Shown: in pieces, positions 53,402 to 62,340 of the stretch
How the letters are laid out: each line of letters starts with the position of its first letter
How positions within the stretch are numbered: position 1 is the stretch's first letter
Assembly (NCBI GenBank): GCA_031213475.1
Contig: JARUPZ010000030.1
Location: 1,493,885-1,557,884, forward strand
Direction: 5' to 3'
Source of the DNA: Nereocystis luetkeana
Lineage: Eukaryota > Sar > Phaeophyceae > Laminariales > Laminariaceae
Length of the DNA stretch: 64,000 nt
The notes under the pieces: model-generated
Told to the model about the DNA's origin: nothing
Databases searched by the model: none
The model's input: the letters and a program-made list of their open reading frames with translations, nothing else
Program-made: the position numbers and the translations under genes

Positions 53402-53646
53402 TTGTTTTCGGAGACTTTTTTGTTTCCACATTTTTTATTCATTCGTGAAATACTCCAAGTTTGTACGCAAGAAATTCAACTTTTGGGATATTTTGCCCTC
53501 TGATAAATGTCACGTATTAAAATATACCAGGTATATATATATGTATATATAGATCTATTTCACAAATATCAAACACGAAACTTGTTTGGCAAATATGGAA
53601 ATTCTGAAGTAGAAGAAAAAAAAAAAACAGCCCTCCGACAACGGCG
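53402..53646. mobile_element. G1 TIR element, diverged copy
   Basis: TTGTTTTCGGAGACTTTTTT at the left and CAGCCCTCCGACAA at the right. The interior shares CCAAGTTTGTACG, AGAAATTCAACTTT and TTTTGCCCTCTG with the copy at 54817. A TATACCAGGTATATA tract is inserted near 53522-53550. Confidence 0.6.
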
Positions 53647-53734
53647 CTCTTCGATAACAACGGCTCTTACCTACTCTGTAATGGTGCCTGCCATAATTCG
53701 TGCGTACAGCAGAGTAGTAACTACGAGTCTTTTC

Positions 53735-53962
53735 ACGGTGCGCTTTTTTTTTTTTTTCTTTTCTTCTTATTTTTTCCCCGGTGCGTCTCCGGTGCGGTGC
53801 GCTTTTTACCTCGCCGCACCGCTTCCCTTTTTGACCATTTTGATGTATAACTCCACCCCCGCACTACACCGTCGTAGGATTCTCAAAAGTACGCACCGCA
53901 CCTCCCCGCACCGCGCGCACCGCACCGTACATACGATAGGTTTATCTAAATACGCACCGTAG
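53735..53962. repeat. GCACCG-rich repeat
   Basis: CACGGTGCGC start, CCGGTGCGGTGCGCTTTTTA, then GCACCGCACC-type runs and a TACGCACCGTAGTG end. The motif is that of the subterminal arrays in the hAT element at 48.2 kb. A scrap of S1 (CCCCGGATCTGA) follows. Confidence 0.6.
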
Positions 53963-54079
53963 TGACCCCCGGATCTGAATATGTTACACCTCCTGTACGT
54001 ACGTGCCGTTTTTTTTTTTTTTTTTTCTCCTCGTCCCTTTTATTTTATTTTGCCCCTCATTCTCCTGCTCCCTCCCTCC

Positions 54080-54206
54080 CGAAACGGGACCGCGGTTCTG
54101 AAAGGGCGACCTTTTCGAACCGCAGCCCTGTTTCGAGGACACGCCACTCATTTTTCAAGTATATAGCTCGTCCCCCAAAACGGGACTGCGGTCCTAAAAG
54201 GGTTTG
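54080..54206. mobile_element. P1 MITE copy preceded by a half-copy
   Basis: A half-copy (GAAACGGGACCGCGGTTCTG) lies at 54080-54106. A full copy follows from ACCTTTTCGAACCGCAGCCC to ACGGGACTGCGGTCCTAAAA and GGGTT. Confidence 0.68.
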
Positions 54207-54289
54207 TGAATAATTCATACCTTGGTACCTGGTAGTTCGTAACTTGGACTGCAGATCCGAAGTATTAATATATCTGGTATAATAGTATT

Positions 54290-54616
54290 GGTTCAAGTGG
54301 TTAACCTCGAATTCTACTTGTTTGAGTCCTGGGTTCGAGCCCTAGGAGGGTCGGACTTTGACTTTATTTGCAAAAATAAAAAAAAGGGATTCGATTGTTG
54401 AGAGCGCCTTGCAGCGTGGGTAGGCACAATTCGATGCGAGTCGACGAGGGAAGAAAAGGCTGAAATCTTCTCGCGATAAAAATGAAGGCACGTACCGTAG
54501 CGGGAAGGGGGGAGAAGAGCCTGCTATGTGACCCCGGATCTGAGTTACGAGTTGGAAGGAGAGAGAGAAGAAGATGTGCGAAGATAATGAATGGGATGGA
54601 AAAAAAAATAAAAAAA
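54290..54616 (+). mobile_element. S1 SINE, near full-length copy
   Basis: Starts within the head at GGTTCAAGTGGTTAACCTCG, with CTGGGTTCGAGCCCTAGGAG. It is nearly the same as the 13650 copy through GAAGATAATGAATGGGATGG and ends in an A-rich tail. Confidence 0.85.
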
Positions 54617-54684
54617 TATATATATCATGCGGTAGGTACATATATATACCTGTATATATTTGTATACCTGGGCACAAATTACAA

Positions 54685-55190
54685 CCGTAGGCTCGGGACT
54701 CCCCAGGATTTGTTGTCTCCTTTTTCTAGTGTTTCGGCGGGTAATTGAATACCGTGGACCGTGGATCTGTCGACCTGGTTGTCTGTCTGTGGCAGCTGGT
54801 CTGTTGTCATATGGCCGTTGTTGTCGGAGAGTTTTTTTCCGCATTTATTTGCGAACGAATCCAAGTTTGTACGTCAGAAATTCAACTTTCCTGGTGTTTT
54901 GCCCTCTGTCAGAATTTCACGTATTTCAGAAACTATGTCACAAAATAAAACAAAAATGAAAACGCGGAAGTTATTTCACACGTAAATATGAAAATTCTGG
55001 GAAAAGAAAAAAAACACACACACACAGCTCTCCGACAAGGAAGGCTAGTACCCACTATTAACATACTGTAAATGGCGCCTGATATTTCGTACGTTTCTAT
55101 GTACGAGGCTTTTCACGGTGCGTTTTTTTTTCTGGTCCGGTGCGGTGCGGTGCGGCTTTCACCTCGCCGTACCGCTCATGGCCGTTTTTA
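54685..55190. repeat. segmental duplication, copy B
   Basis: See 53091-53830. Copy B has the same block order without the P1 and extra G1-end insertion, and ends in CTTTTCACGGTGCGTTTTTT and a GGTGCGG run. Confidence 0.75.
54817..55039. mobile_element. G1 TIR element copy
   Basis: TTGTCGGAGAGTTTTTTTCC at the left and CAGCTCTCCGACAA at the right, AT-rich interior without genes. A short (AC)n lies at 55014-55025. Confidence 0.65.
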
Positions 55191-55845
55191 ACGACCTGTT
55201 GAAATAGCGAAAACCTTGCTATTTTGGCAAAACGAAACTTCCAGAAAGATGCCGAAACCTTCTATCGTGCAACGCTGCATATGTGGCAATATTTGGTAAA
55301 TGTTCGCATCATAACGCCCTCAGATTTTGAAAACCTCTTACAGCAGCAGAATCAGGTAGCCGACGGCACGCCGATGCTCTTTATGGAGTAAATGCTGCCG
55401 CAGAAAGCACTCCAGGCACAGCCCACGTACCTCGGAGTTCGGCAGTCCTTCCAGCCCGGCCAAAATCCCCTGGGAAAAGCTGGGACGGCTGCTGTTTGTG
55501 ATTCTGTTCTAGCCCCCGCACAAAACGACACCCATGTTGCATCCACACGGGGCTCACGGCCAGTGTCGCCAGCCCTATCTCCCTCTACTACACAAGTTCG
55601 AGCGAGTCTAGCGTAGGGCGTCGTGGGGTGGTCTGGTTTGTACAACCTTGCGTTGGCGTTATTGGGCTGAAATAGCAAGTAACATACCTGGTAGCAGATA
55701 TCACTTTTATAAAACTTGCCAACGAAGCGGACCGAAAATATCCATTAAAAACTTTTGGCAAGTTTTTTGCTATTTTGGCAAGTGAATTTTTCCATAATAT
55801 GGAAAATTCAGCATTTTTTTTGCTAACTATGCGTCGTTAAATAAA
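55191..55845. other. no recognised gene
   Basis: AAACTT-GCAAAATAGC-like words recur near 55205-55235 and 55730-55790. Open frames on both strands at 55352-55680 have no recognised domain. Confidence 0.35.
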
Positions 55846-55960
55846 ACTGCACCGTCATACTGCACCGTAGGATTATCACAATACGCACCTCACCTCACCG
55901 CCCCACGTATACACGATTACACTCCTCACGGGACCGCACCGCATCCAGTATCTAAATAGG
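55846..55960. repeat. GCACCG-rich repeat
   Basis: TGCACCGTCATACTGCACCG, then TAGGATTATCACAATACGC and GGGACCGCACCGCATCC. It has the motif and spacer style of the hAT subterminal arrays. Confidence 0.55.
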
Positions 55961-55998
55961 ATTCCATAAAAATAAACCAGGTACCAGGTATATATTTG

Positions 55999-56305
55999 CA
56001 CCGAACCGAACCGAACCGAATCGAACCGAACCGAACCGAACCGAACCGAACCGAACCGAACCGAACCGAACCGAACCGAACCGAACCGAACCGAACCGAA
56101 CCGAACCGGACCGGACCGAACCGAACCGGACCGAACCGGACCGGACCGAACCGGACCGGACCGGACCGAACCGAACCGAGCCGAACCGAACCGAACCCAA
56201 CGGAACCGAGCCGACTCGAACCGAACCGAACCGAACCGAACCGAACCGAACCGAACCAAACCGAACCGAACCGAACCGAACCGAACCGAACCGAACCGAA
56301 CCGTA
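55999..56305. repeat. (CCGAA)n satellite, about 300 bp
   Basis: About 60 units of CCGAA with an interval of CCGGA units (56105-56170) and single variants. The reading frames through it (Glu-Pro-Asn-Arg-Thr repeats) are artefacts. CCGAACCG is half of the hAT subterminal motif. Confidence 0.95.
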
Positions 56306-56429
56306 TTGTTCGGTTCTAAAACAAACTGCTAGAATCTGCGCTGAACCGCACCTTTCGACTCTCACAAAAACATGAACCGTGAAAAAGGCGTTTTGATCGA
56401 GCCTTCAAATAAAAACAATCTTTTTTTGT

Positions 56430-56660
56430 CACGGTGCGGGACGGAGCGTTCTTTTTCAACCGACATTGAGGTTTCTACCGAGCCGCACCGCACTGCTGTG
56501 TTCTACGAAGATGACGTTCCGAAGGCATTCCGCACCTCTCGCCCCACCGTTAATATATACATATTATTCTCAAATATCTACGGTACATTCCCACCGCACT
56601 ACACCGTGTATAGGATTCTGCGTATTGCATGAAAAAAACGCACCGCGGTTCGGCTGCACA
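56430..56660. repeat. GCACCG-rich repeat, degenerate
   Basis: CACGGTGCGGGACGGAGCG, GAGCCGCACCGCACTGCTGT, CCACCGCACTACACCGTGTA and AAACGCACCGCGGTTCGG. It marks the right limit of the GCACCG-rich domain. Confidence 0.5.
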
Positions 56661-57061
56661 CCTTAAGGGCACGGAGGATATTATCCACCCCCCATCCCCG
56701 GGTTTCCGTGTGGCTCTAACCTCTAGATTTTTTTTTCGTAGTTGATATCGCCGCCGCTATTTTGACACGCTGCGCTTGGTTCGTGCCTTGTCAGAGAGAG
56801 GGTGGTAGCCCAAGATTGTTTCATGACAGCAGCTGGTGACTGTCTTTTGGATCGAACTTTGTCAGGTTCTCAACAGGCCTACATGTGCACCTCGACGTTG
56901 AGGTTTTGCCGTGGTCGAAAATTGACTCGAAATTTGAGGTACTGTACACAAGATGAGACCAAAAAGAAAACTCCAACAACCCCCCCCCCCCCCCCCCCCC
57001 CGAACTCAACGTTTGCCCTTTCACTTCCGGACAGCTACATACGGCTCCTCGCTCCACAGCA
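56661..57061. other. no gene; poly-C run
   Basis: Poly-C of about 21 bases at 56980-57001. No gene recognised. Confidence 0.35.
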
Positions 57062-57258
57062 AAAATCTGCATCCCGTGAAGTTGAGGGACGCTCTGCCTG
57101 AAATCGAGGCAGCCAGAATCGACTCACGACGTGCTTTCGCGAACTCGAAAGTCGCAACCAGAAGCAAAGTCACCAGGTGGTTTCGTGACGTCGAAGTTGC
57201 GCGCCAGCAGCTCAAAAAAAATAAAAGTCCCAAAAGCGGGAAAACGTTGAACCTTTAA
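57062..57258 (+). other. coding-like stretch of unknown identity
   Basis: An open plus-strand frame with a charged helical character: KLRDALPEIEAARIDSRRAF, then SKVATRSKVTRWFRDVEVAR, ending in a stop at 57258. No family is recognised. The opposite strand is also open, so this may be chance. Confidence 0.22.
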
Positions 57259-57952
57259 TTTGACGCGCGGGAGGCTACTGCTGTGGCACGATGGCTATCG
57301 TACATACCCGACGGAAAAAACCGTTTTCATCAGGAGATTGCTGTTCTCCAGGCGGGTGTTTTTCAAGTACTGTACAGTGTAGTAGCGATGCCACGTACTT
57401 CTGTAGTAGCCGAGGGTGCTGGCCGAAGAAAAAATTACGTTCCCGTGAGGGTTTCGTATGAAAATTATTGGGCCCAAAAAAGGGCGAAAAAAAAAAGGCG
57501 AATATTTATTTTTCGGGATACTTGGCATCATTTTTTTTTCTTCTGAAACTTCGAAACACTAGAGTCTTCGTTGCAAGTCCCGTACTCTATTTCCAAGTCG
57601 TTTGTGTCGGTTGCAGAAACTCCCACTACTACGTGCGCTCGCTCGTCTGTTTGACAACAGAGACACCTGAGGGTTCCTCCGTGGCCGATTCTCCATGGCC
57701 TTGATTACATCCTCGATAAGTACGATTTGCAGTACGTAAGAACATTGATGCGAGCGAATTTACGTTGCGACTCCTTCAGGACGTGAGTGGGGAAAAAATT
57801 GACGACAGAAACTGGCGATTACAGCATCTCGGCCACCGCGTGATTTTTCGGGGGGATGATGAACAAATTAGTGTCCCCGAGTCACAACAAAGCAAGGGGT
57901 CGTACACACGTCGCGGGCGCAAGATGACCCCAAGCCGCCCTGTGGGAGCTCA

Positions 57953-57954
<2 letters not shown>
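57259..57954. other. no recognised gene
   Basis: Short open frames only. A possible donor-like GACGTGAGT lies at 57780 but no convincing exon precedes it. Confidence 0.3.

Positions 57955-57998
<44 letters not shown>
57955..57998. repeat. (CTG)n microsatellite
   Basis: About 14 CTG triplets. Confidence 0.93.
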
Positions 57999-57999
<1 letters not shown>

Positions 58000-58245
58000 G
58001 TAGACGGGGGGGTTGAAAAGCACCAAATTTGCAGTTGTGTTGGTTGGTTATCAAGTGGGTTAAACATCGTGTAGCAACGTGCGAAATACTCGATCCTACA
58101 GCTTGTTGTCGTTTTTTTTTTTTTTTTTAAATGTATAAATAAATATCGAATACCTTGGGTACGTTTGTGGGTATCTCGTACCAGGTACGTGAAACCAGCC
58201 AGGAGTGCGGTGAGGAGTCTGTGCGTGAAACAGCGAATTGCTCCC

Positions 58246-58449
58246 ATCATTTTTTATTTTTTTTTCTCATCCCATTCATTATCTTCGCACATCTTCTTCT
58301 CTCTCTCCTTCCAACTCGTAACTCAGATCCGGGGTCGCATAGCAGGCTCTTCTCCCCCCTTCCCGCTACGGTACGTGCCTTCAATTTGTATCGCGAGAAG
58401 ATTTCAGCCTTTTCTTCCCTCGTCGACTCGCATCGAATTGTGCCTACCC
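58246..58449 (-). mobile_element. S1 SINE, 5'-truncated copy
   Basis: Reverse S1 from poly-T through CAGATCCGGGGTCGCATAGC and TGTATCGCGAGAAGATTTCA to GAATTGTGCCTACCCA. It stops there and is followed by TATACCAGGTACCAGGTATA. Confidence 0.75.
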
Positions 58450-58614
58450 ATAGTATATACCAGGTACCAGGTATAGTATAGTATGCATATCATACGGAAA
58501 TTGATGCACAATATTTTCATCACGCCAAGCTTGCGAATATGAGTGAGTTTTGAGGGGAACAAATCGGAAGTTTTCGATCTCACGGCAGATTTTTTTTTTT
58601 GTTTTTTTTTTCTG

Positions 58615-58719
58615 TTACGGGCAACCATAGTTGATAGGACCTACGGCACACACCAAAACCTATATATTTATCTATGTTTACGAACAATATCCGGTCCCAT
58701 TTACTATGGCCCCCCGTAA
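58615..58719 (-). mobile_element. T1 MITE copy
   Basis: TTACGGGCAACCATAGTTGA to CTATGGCCCCCCGTAA, 105 bp. The right flank is TA (58720-58721) and the left flank TG. Moderately diverged. Confidence 0.82.
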
Positions 58720-59647
58720 TAGTTGATTTATTAAACAAAATATGATACCTGAGGTACCGGTTTGAATATCAGAAGCGTCACACGCACCTTTGCCAAACTG
58801 GGTTTCAACGAAGTCGTCGACCTGACGGCTGAGGTGTGTGTGTGTGTGTGTGTTTTTGTAAATATAATATACGGCAAAAGCTCCCTTAGAGCACCAGTGG
58901 ACGGACCATCGCCGTCCGTACCGTGTAAAACTGCGAAGTGCGGAATTGGTGTGTATCCCTCCATGGCTGGCACGCAAGTCGAAGCTTCTCCTGTCTCTGC
59001 ACGCGCTTCGGTGCACACGACGTGGTTGTTGTGCCGACATGCGTGGGCGCTGCCCTCCAGACTCGAGGTGGCTCCCCCCGCTTTACGCGTCCTCCCTCCT
59101 CGAGAGAGAGAGAAACTGCCTGGTATGGTTTGAGGGTTACCTGTGCTGGGTAGTTGTGAAGCTGGTAGATGGCCACTTATCTGGGACCCTGCCATAAGGG
59201 TAAACCGATAAAAAATTGACCTTAAATTTCTGCCCAACACTTTTTGCCCACGACTGACTGCTGTCAGGGGCCGGTACAAAGTCTGACAATGGGACGTTGG
59301 CGTATGAGGGGGGTCTCCAATCCCGAACGCACTAGGATATGGGTACCTGCTACATGAAAATATTAAACTTTTCAATAAAAAAAATAGGATATCGTCGAGA
59401 GTCGCCCTTTGCAAGCTGCGTATCGTACTTCAATGAGGTATGAGACGAATCTGACCTGTACCCCCAAACACCCCGACCCTGGCCCATTCAACCATGGTTG
59501 AGCATGATGACGCCTCTTCGTCTTGTACACAGCCGTGTATCAACCCTAGGTAGTGTCGACTATTAGGAAGTGGTGACCTCTACCGGAGGGCATCATGCTA
59601 ATCATGCCTCGAGACCATCTCCTGCTGAGTACATAGACAGCAGTTGT
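58720..59647. other. no assigned gene; (GT)n run
   Basis: (GT)n at 58833-58853. The plus frame before it (TRTFAKLGFNEVVDLTAE) and the minus frame (RQVDDFVETQFGKG between CTCAG and GTGCGT) each look exon-like, but neither has a recognised family. Confidence 0.3.
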
Positions 59648-59746
59648 GTTAGCCCTTTCAAAACTGCAGTCCCGTTTTGGGTAGAAACTGCTTGAAATTT
59701 GAGTGGTTTGTCCCCAAAACGGGACTACAGTTCTAAAAGGGTTAAT
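59648..59746. mobile_element. P1 MITE copy
   Basis: CCCTTTCAAAACTGCAGTCC at the left and ACGGGACTACAGTTCTAAAA, then GGGTTAA, at the right. The centre reads TTGAAATTTGAGTGGTTTGT. Confidence 0.78.
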
Positions 59747-60221
59747 AGTGCCGGTACTGATGGCGTTGTGACGGTCAGGAAGAGGGTACGCCTTGTACCA
59801 CTTTTTCGATAAAATGGTTGGGAGCCACTAACTGTGTACGAGACGAATAGAACCGTCCCTAACCCTGAGCCAATCAGACCCAAATCAACCATTGGCTAGC
59901 GTTAAGTCCTTTAGTCCAAACGACAAGCAGTTTCTCGAACATGTCGTCAAAGCTTTTTTTTTTGCTCTACTGGGGGAGGGAAGAACAGCTTGCGTTCCAA
60001 CAGTAGCTTCTGTTTTGTTTTCCTTCGTTGTAGCTGATAGAAGAAATTCGAGGGTAAAATGCGGCGCTGATGGCGCTACTCCATACGTACGTGGAGCTCA
60101 CGGTGTTGATAGTGCGCCTCGACGCTTACCGCTGATGTCCCCAGGTTGGTAAGGTAATGCACGCATCAAGTGTCATCGGTAGCCCGAGGGAAAATAATGG
60201 GACAGACGTATTAGTAGTACT
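59747..60221. other. no recognised feature
   Basis: No gene recognised. Confidence 0.3.
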
Positions 60222-60240
60222 GAAGTAGTAGTAGGAGTAG

Positions 60241-60285
<45 letters not shown>

Positions 60286-60299
60286 TAGTAGTAGTAGTG

Positions 60300-60348
<49 letters not shown>

Positions 60349-60353
60349 TAGTG

Positions 60354-60392
<39 letters not shown>
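60222..60392. repeat. (TAG)n microsatellite, about 170 bp
   Basis: GTA triplets, nearly pure, with a few GTG variants. The frames through it are artefacts. Confidence 0.95.
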
Positions 60393-60703
60393 TAGTGTTG
60401 GAGGTCGAATCGTGGATGGAACGCTGCACTTCCGGTCCCCCACAATGTGAACCGTTGATGCTGAGTTGTTTTTTTATTTCTGACCCGCTGCCCCCCCCCC
60501 CCCTTTTTCTACCCTCGCGCAGACCCCGCCGACGAGTTAATGCCGCTTTCCTGCGGAGGGAGGAGGTGGGATCAGCGTACACGAGGCACCATAGATGACG
60601 CGTTGGGGTAAGAAACAACCCTGGGGTTATCATGGCGATCTTGTGCGCCACATGTTTTATGTTCTCGTTTTTGGGTTGCATGCGAGGGGCTCCCGAAGGT
60701 TTT

Positions 60704-60796
60704 TGCCCTTCTAGGACTGCGGTCCCGAATTGGGGGGCAAACCACTCGAAATCCCAAGCAGTTTGTCCCCAAAACGGGAATACAGCAGTAGTCCTA
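60704..60796. mobile_element. P1 MITE copy with CAGCAGTA insertion
   Basis: CCCTTCTAGGACTGCGGTCC at the left. In the right arm the expected GGGACTGCAGTCCTA reads GGGAATACAGCAGTAGTCCT, with an added CAGCAGTA-type word. Confidence 0.7.
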
Positions 60797-60879
60797 TGTG
60801 AAATAATTATAACACACGTCGGACAGACAGATCAGATAGATCAAGACCTAGATCAGCTACAGTAGATCCTATCCTACCT

Positions 60880-61445
60880 TTTGTGAGATGCTGTGCAGGA
60901 TCTGTGAAAACACATATCCAGCCCAGGAAATACGTCCAAGCTCATGCCGATTATTCGGCTCCCACCCGGCAACATGAGCCGTAGTAGTAGATCATACAGG
61001 TCGGGAATCTGCCCTGACAGATCTATATCGTCAACTGGGTAGCGGTGATCGGTCCGGCGTCTGGGAAAACACTGCCGTTCTGGCCGCACCGTTTGCGAGC
61101 TGCTTGAGCCGTTTGACTGCTGCTGCTGCTGCTGCGACGCCTGTTTGCATATCTTATAGTTGAACAACGTGGGCGTGCACACGATTTTTGTTGTTGTTGG
61201 CCTTATGGTACGGGGCAGAACCCTGTACCCGGATGACAGCAGAAGGCAACAAGCGGGCGACGGCAAACTCATTCACCCCGGGGGGGGCTGTTCGAAGAAC
61301 GCCGTGGTGCGCCACTTGCCAGGAAGCTGCCGGCCTCCATCCACCTTCAATTTTGGAAATCACTGCCGATATAATTTTTTCACGCGCAAAAGAACGGGAG
61401 CTGATGACCTCGTAGGAGGAGAGCACGACGAGGAGGTCGCCTCAC
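60880..61445 (-). other. coding-like minus-strand stretches of unknown identity
   Basis: Two minus-strand frames look protein-like: LSSYEVISSRSFAREKIISA, then VISKIEGGWRPAASWQ (about 61426-61330); and YPVDDIDLSGQIPDLYDLLL, then MLPGGSRIIGMSLDVFPGLD (about 61045-60915). A (CAG)n run lies between them. They could be two exons or chance. No family is recognised. Confidence 0.25.
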
Positions 61446-61637
61446 TTTTACTTACCGCTGCTGTGGTCACGATTGTCTAATCCGAACTGTTGATGGTATT
61501 TTTTGTTAGCCTCCTCGCCTGAGGAGCTCCACGCTCACCCGCTTTGAGACTACGGGTACGTACCTGGTATGTACAGCAGTGGTCCCTCTATAGTGCCGGT
61601 ATGCGCCGGACATCCATACCGACACTGTCGTAGCGGT

Positions 61638-61727
61638 AACCGGGACTGCAGTCCCGTTTCGGGGACAAACTACTTGGATTTTGAGTGATTAGTCCCCAGA
61701 ACAGGGCTGCAGTTCTAAAAGGGATAA
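61638..61727. mobile_element. P1 MITE copy
   Basis: GGGACTGCAGTCCCGTTTCG at the left (outermost bases lost) and CAGGGCTGCAGTTCTAAAAG at the right, with centre TTGGATTTTGAGTGATTAGT. Confidence 0.7.
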
Positions 61728-62041
61728 GCGGGCAATCGGCATTCTAGAGGGACCACCTCTGCTGTAGGCTGAACCCGACGAAGCAATCCCATCGTGGCCC
61801 TACAGTAGCTAGGTGCGAAGAGATAGTACCAGGTATCGTGCAACAGCAAATAGGAGATGTATGCACCCGGGAGTTCCTCCTCGGTCGGGGAGCTCCAGGA
61901 ACGCCAGTCACAAGTATTTCGGTCAATAAGTGGTGCTACCTCCCCCCATCTTAGCGGCACTTGTCTGTTTTTGACCTCGCCGTCGGCGTTATTGCCACAC
62001 GGCGCAGGGTAGGTACGACGGGCACACAGGGGGGGGGGGGG
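61728..62041. other. no recognised gene
   Basis: A minus-strand frame here (KNRQVPLRWGEVAPLIDRNT and onward) is open but runs on into repeat sequence. No family recognised. ACCAGGTATCG lies near 61829. Confidence 0.3.
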
Positions 62042-62106
62042 CGTACTCATTTGTTGCTTGCCTTGAGTCATTGGACCGTTGACCACGCGTCCCTTTCGAG
62101 ACGGAG
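62042..62106. repeat. dispersed repeat shared with 12595-12658
   Basis: See 12595-12658. It follows a poly-G run (62029-62041). Confidence 0.55.
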
Positions 62107-62296
62107 AAGGGGGGGCGGGGGTTAAGAGCAGTTCGGGGGGCGTCGCCCTCCTACGAAGAGGACTCATGCAGCGGCGGCTTTGCTGCTGTGGACAAACACT
62201 CGGGAGCATGTATATATAGAGAGATATAGATATATAGATCGATAGATGTGTAAATCTTGGCAGCTGGGCAAAAGCCGAGTCGGCCACGCAGGCTCT

Positions 62297-62340
62297 TGGC
62301 GTCACCGACGCCGCCGGCGTCACCGACGCCGCCGGCGTCA
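62297..62340. repeat. 18-bp minisatellite
   Basis: Two and a half copies of GGCGTCACCGACGCCGCC, a unit that is itself partly palindromic. Confidence 0.85.

Larger units (their letters stand above)
53091..53830. repeat. segmental duplication, copy A
   Basis: Shares with 54685-55190, in order: TAGGCTCGGGACTCCCCAAG, TTGCTGTCTCCTTTTT, TGGATCTGTCGACCTGGT, CTGTCTGTCTG, a G1-type element, a GGTGCCTG or GGCGCCTGATA-like block, and CTTTTCACGGTGCG. Copy A is longer because it holds a P1 element and a G1 end (53141-53280). Confidence 0.75.

Noticed and set aside
55952-56365. Long open frames on both strands with Glu-Pro-Asn-Arg-Thr or Phe-Gly-Ser-Val-Arg repeats
   Set aside because: They are translations of the (CCGAA)n satellite, which is free of stops by composition.
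58731-59414. A 227-codon minus-strand frame
   Set aside because: It passes through a (GT)n run and a T1 edge, and no domain is recognised.
60173-60445. Poly-Tyr, poly-Thr and poly-Leu open frames
   Set aside because: Artefacts of the (TAG)n microsatellite.
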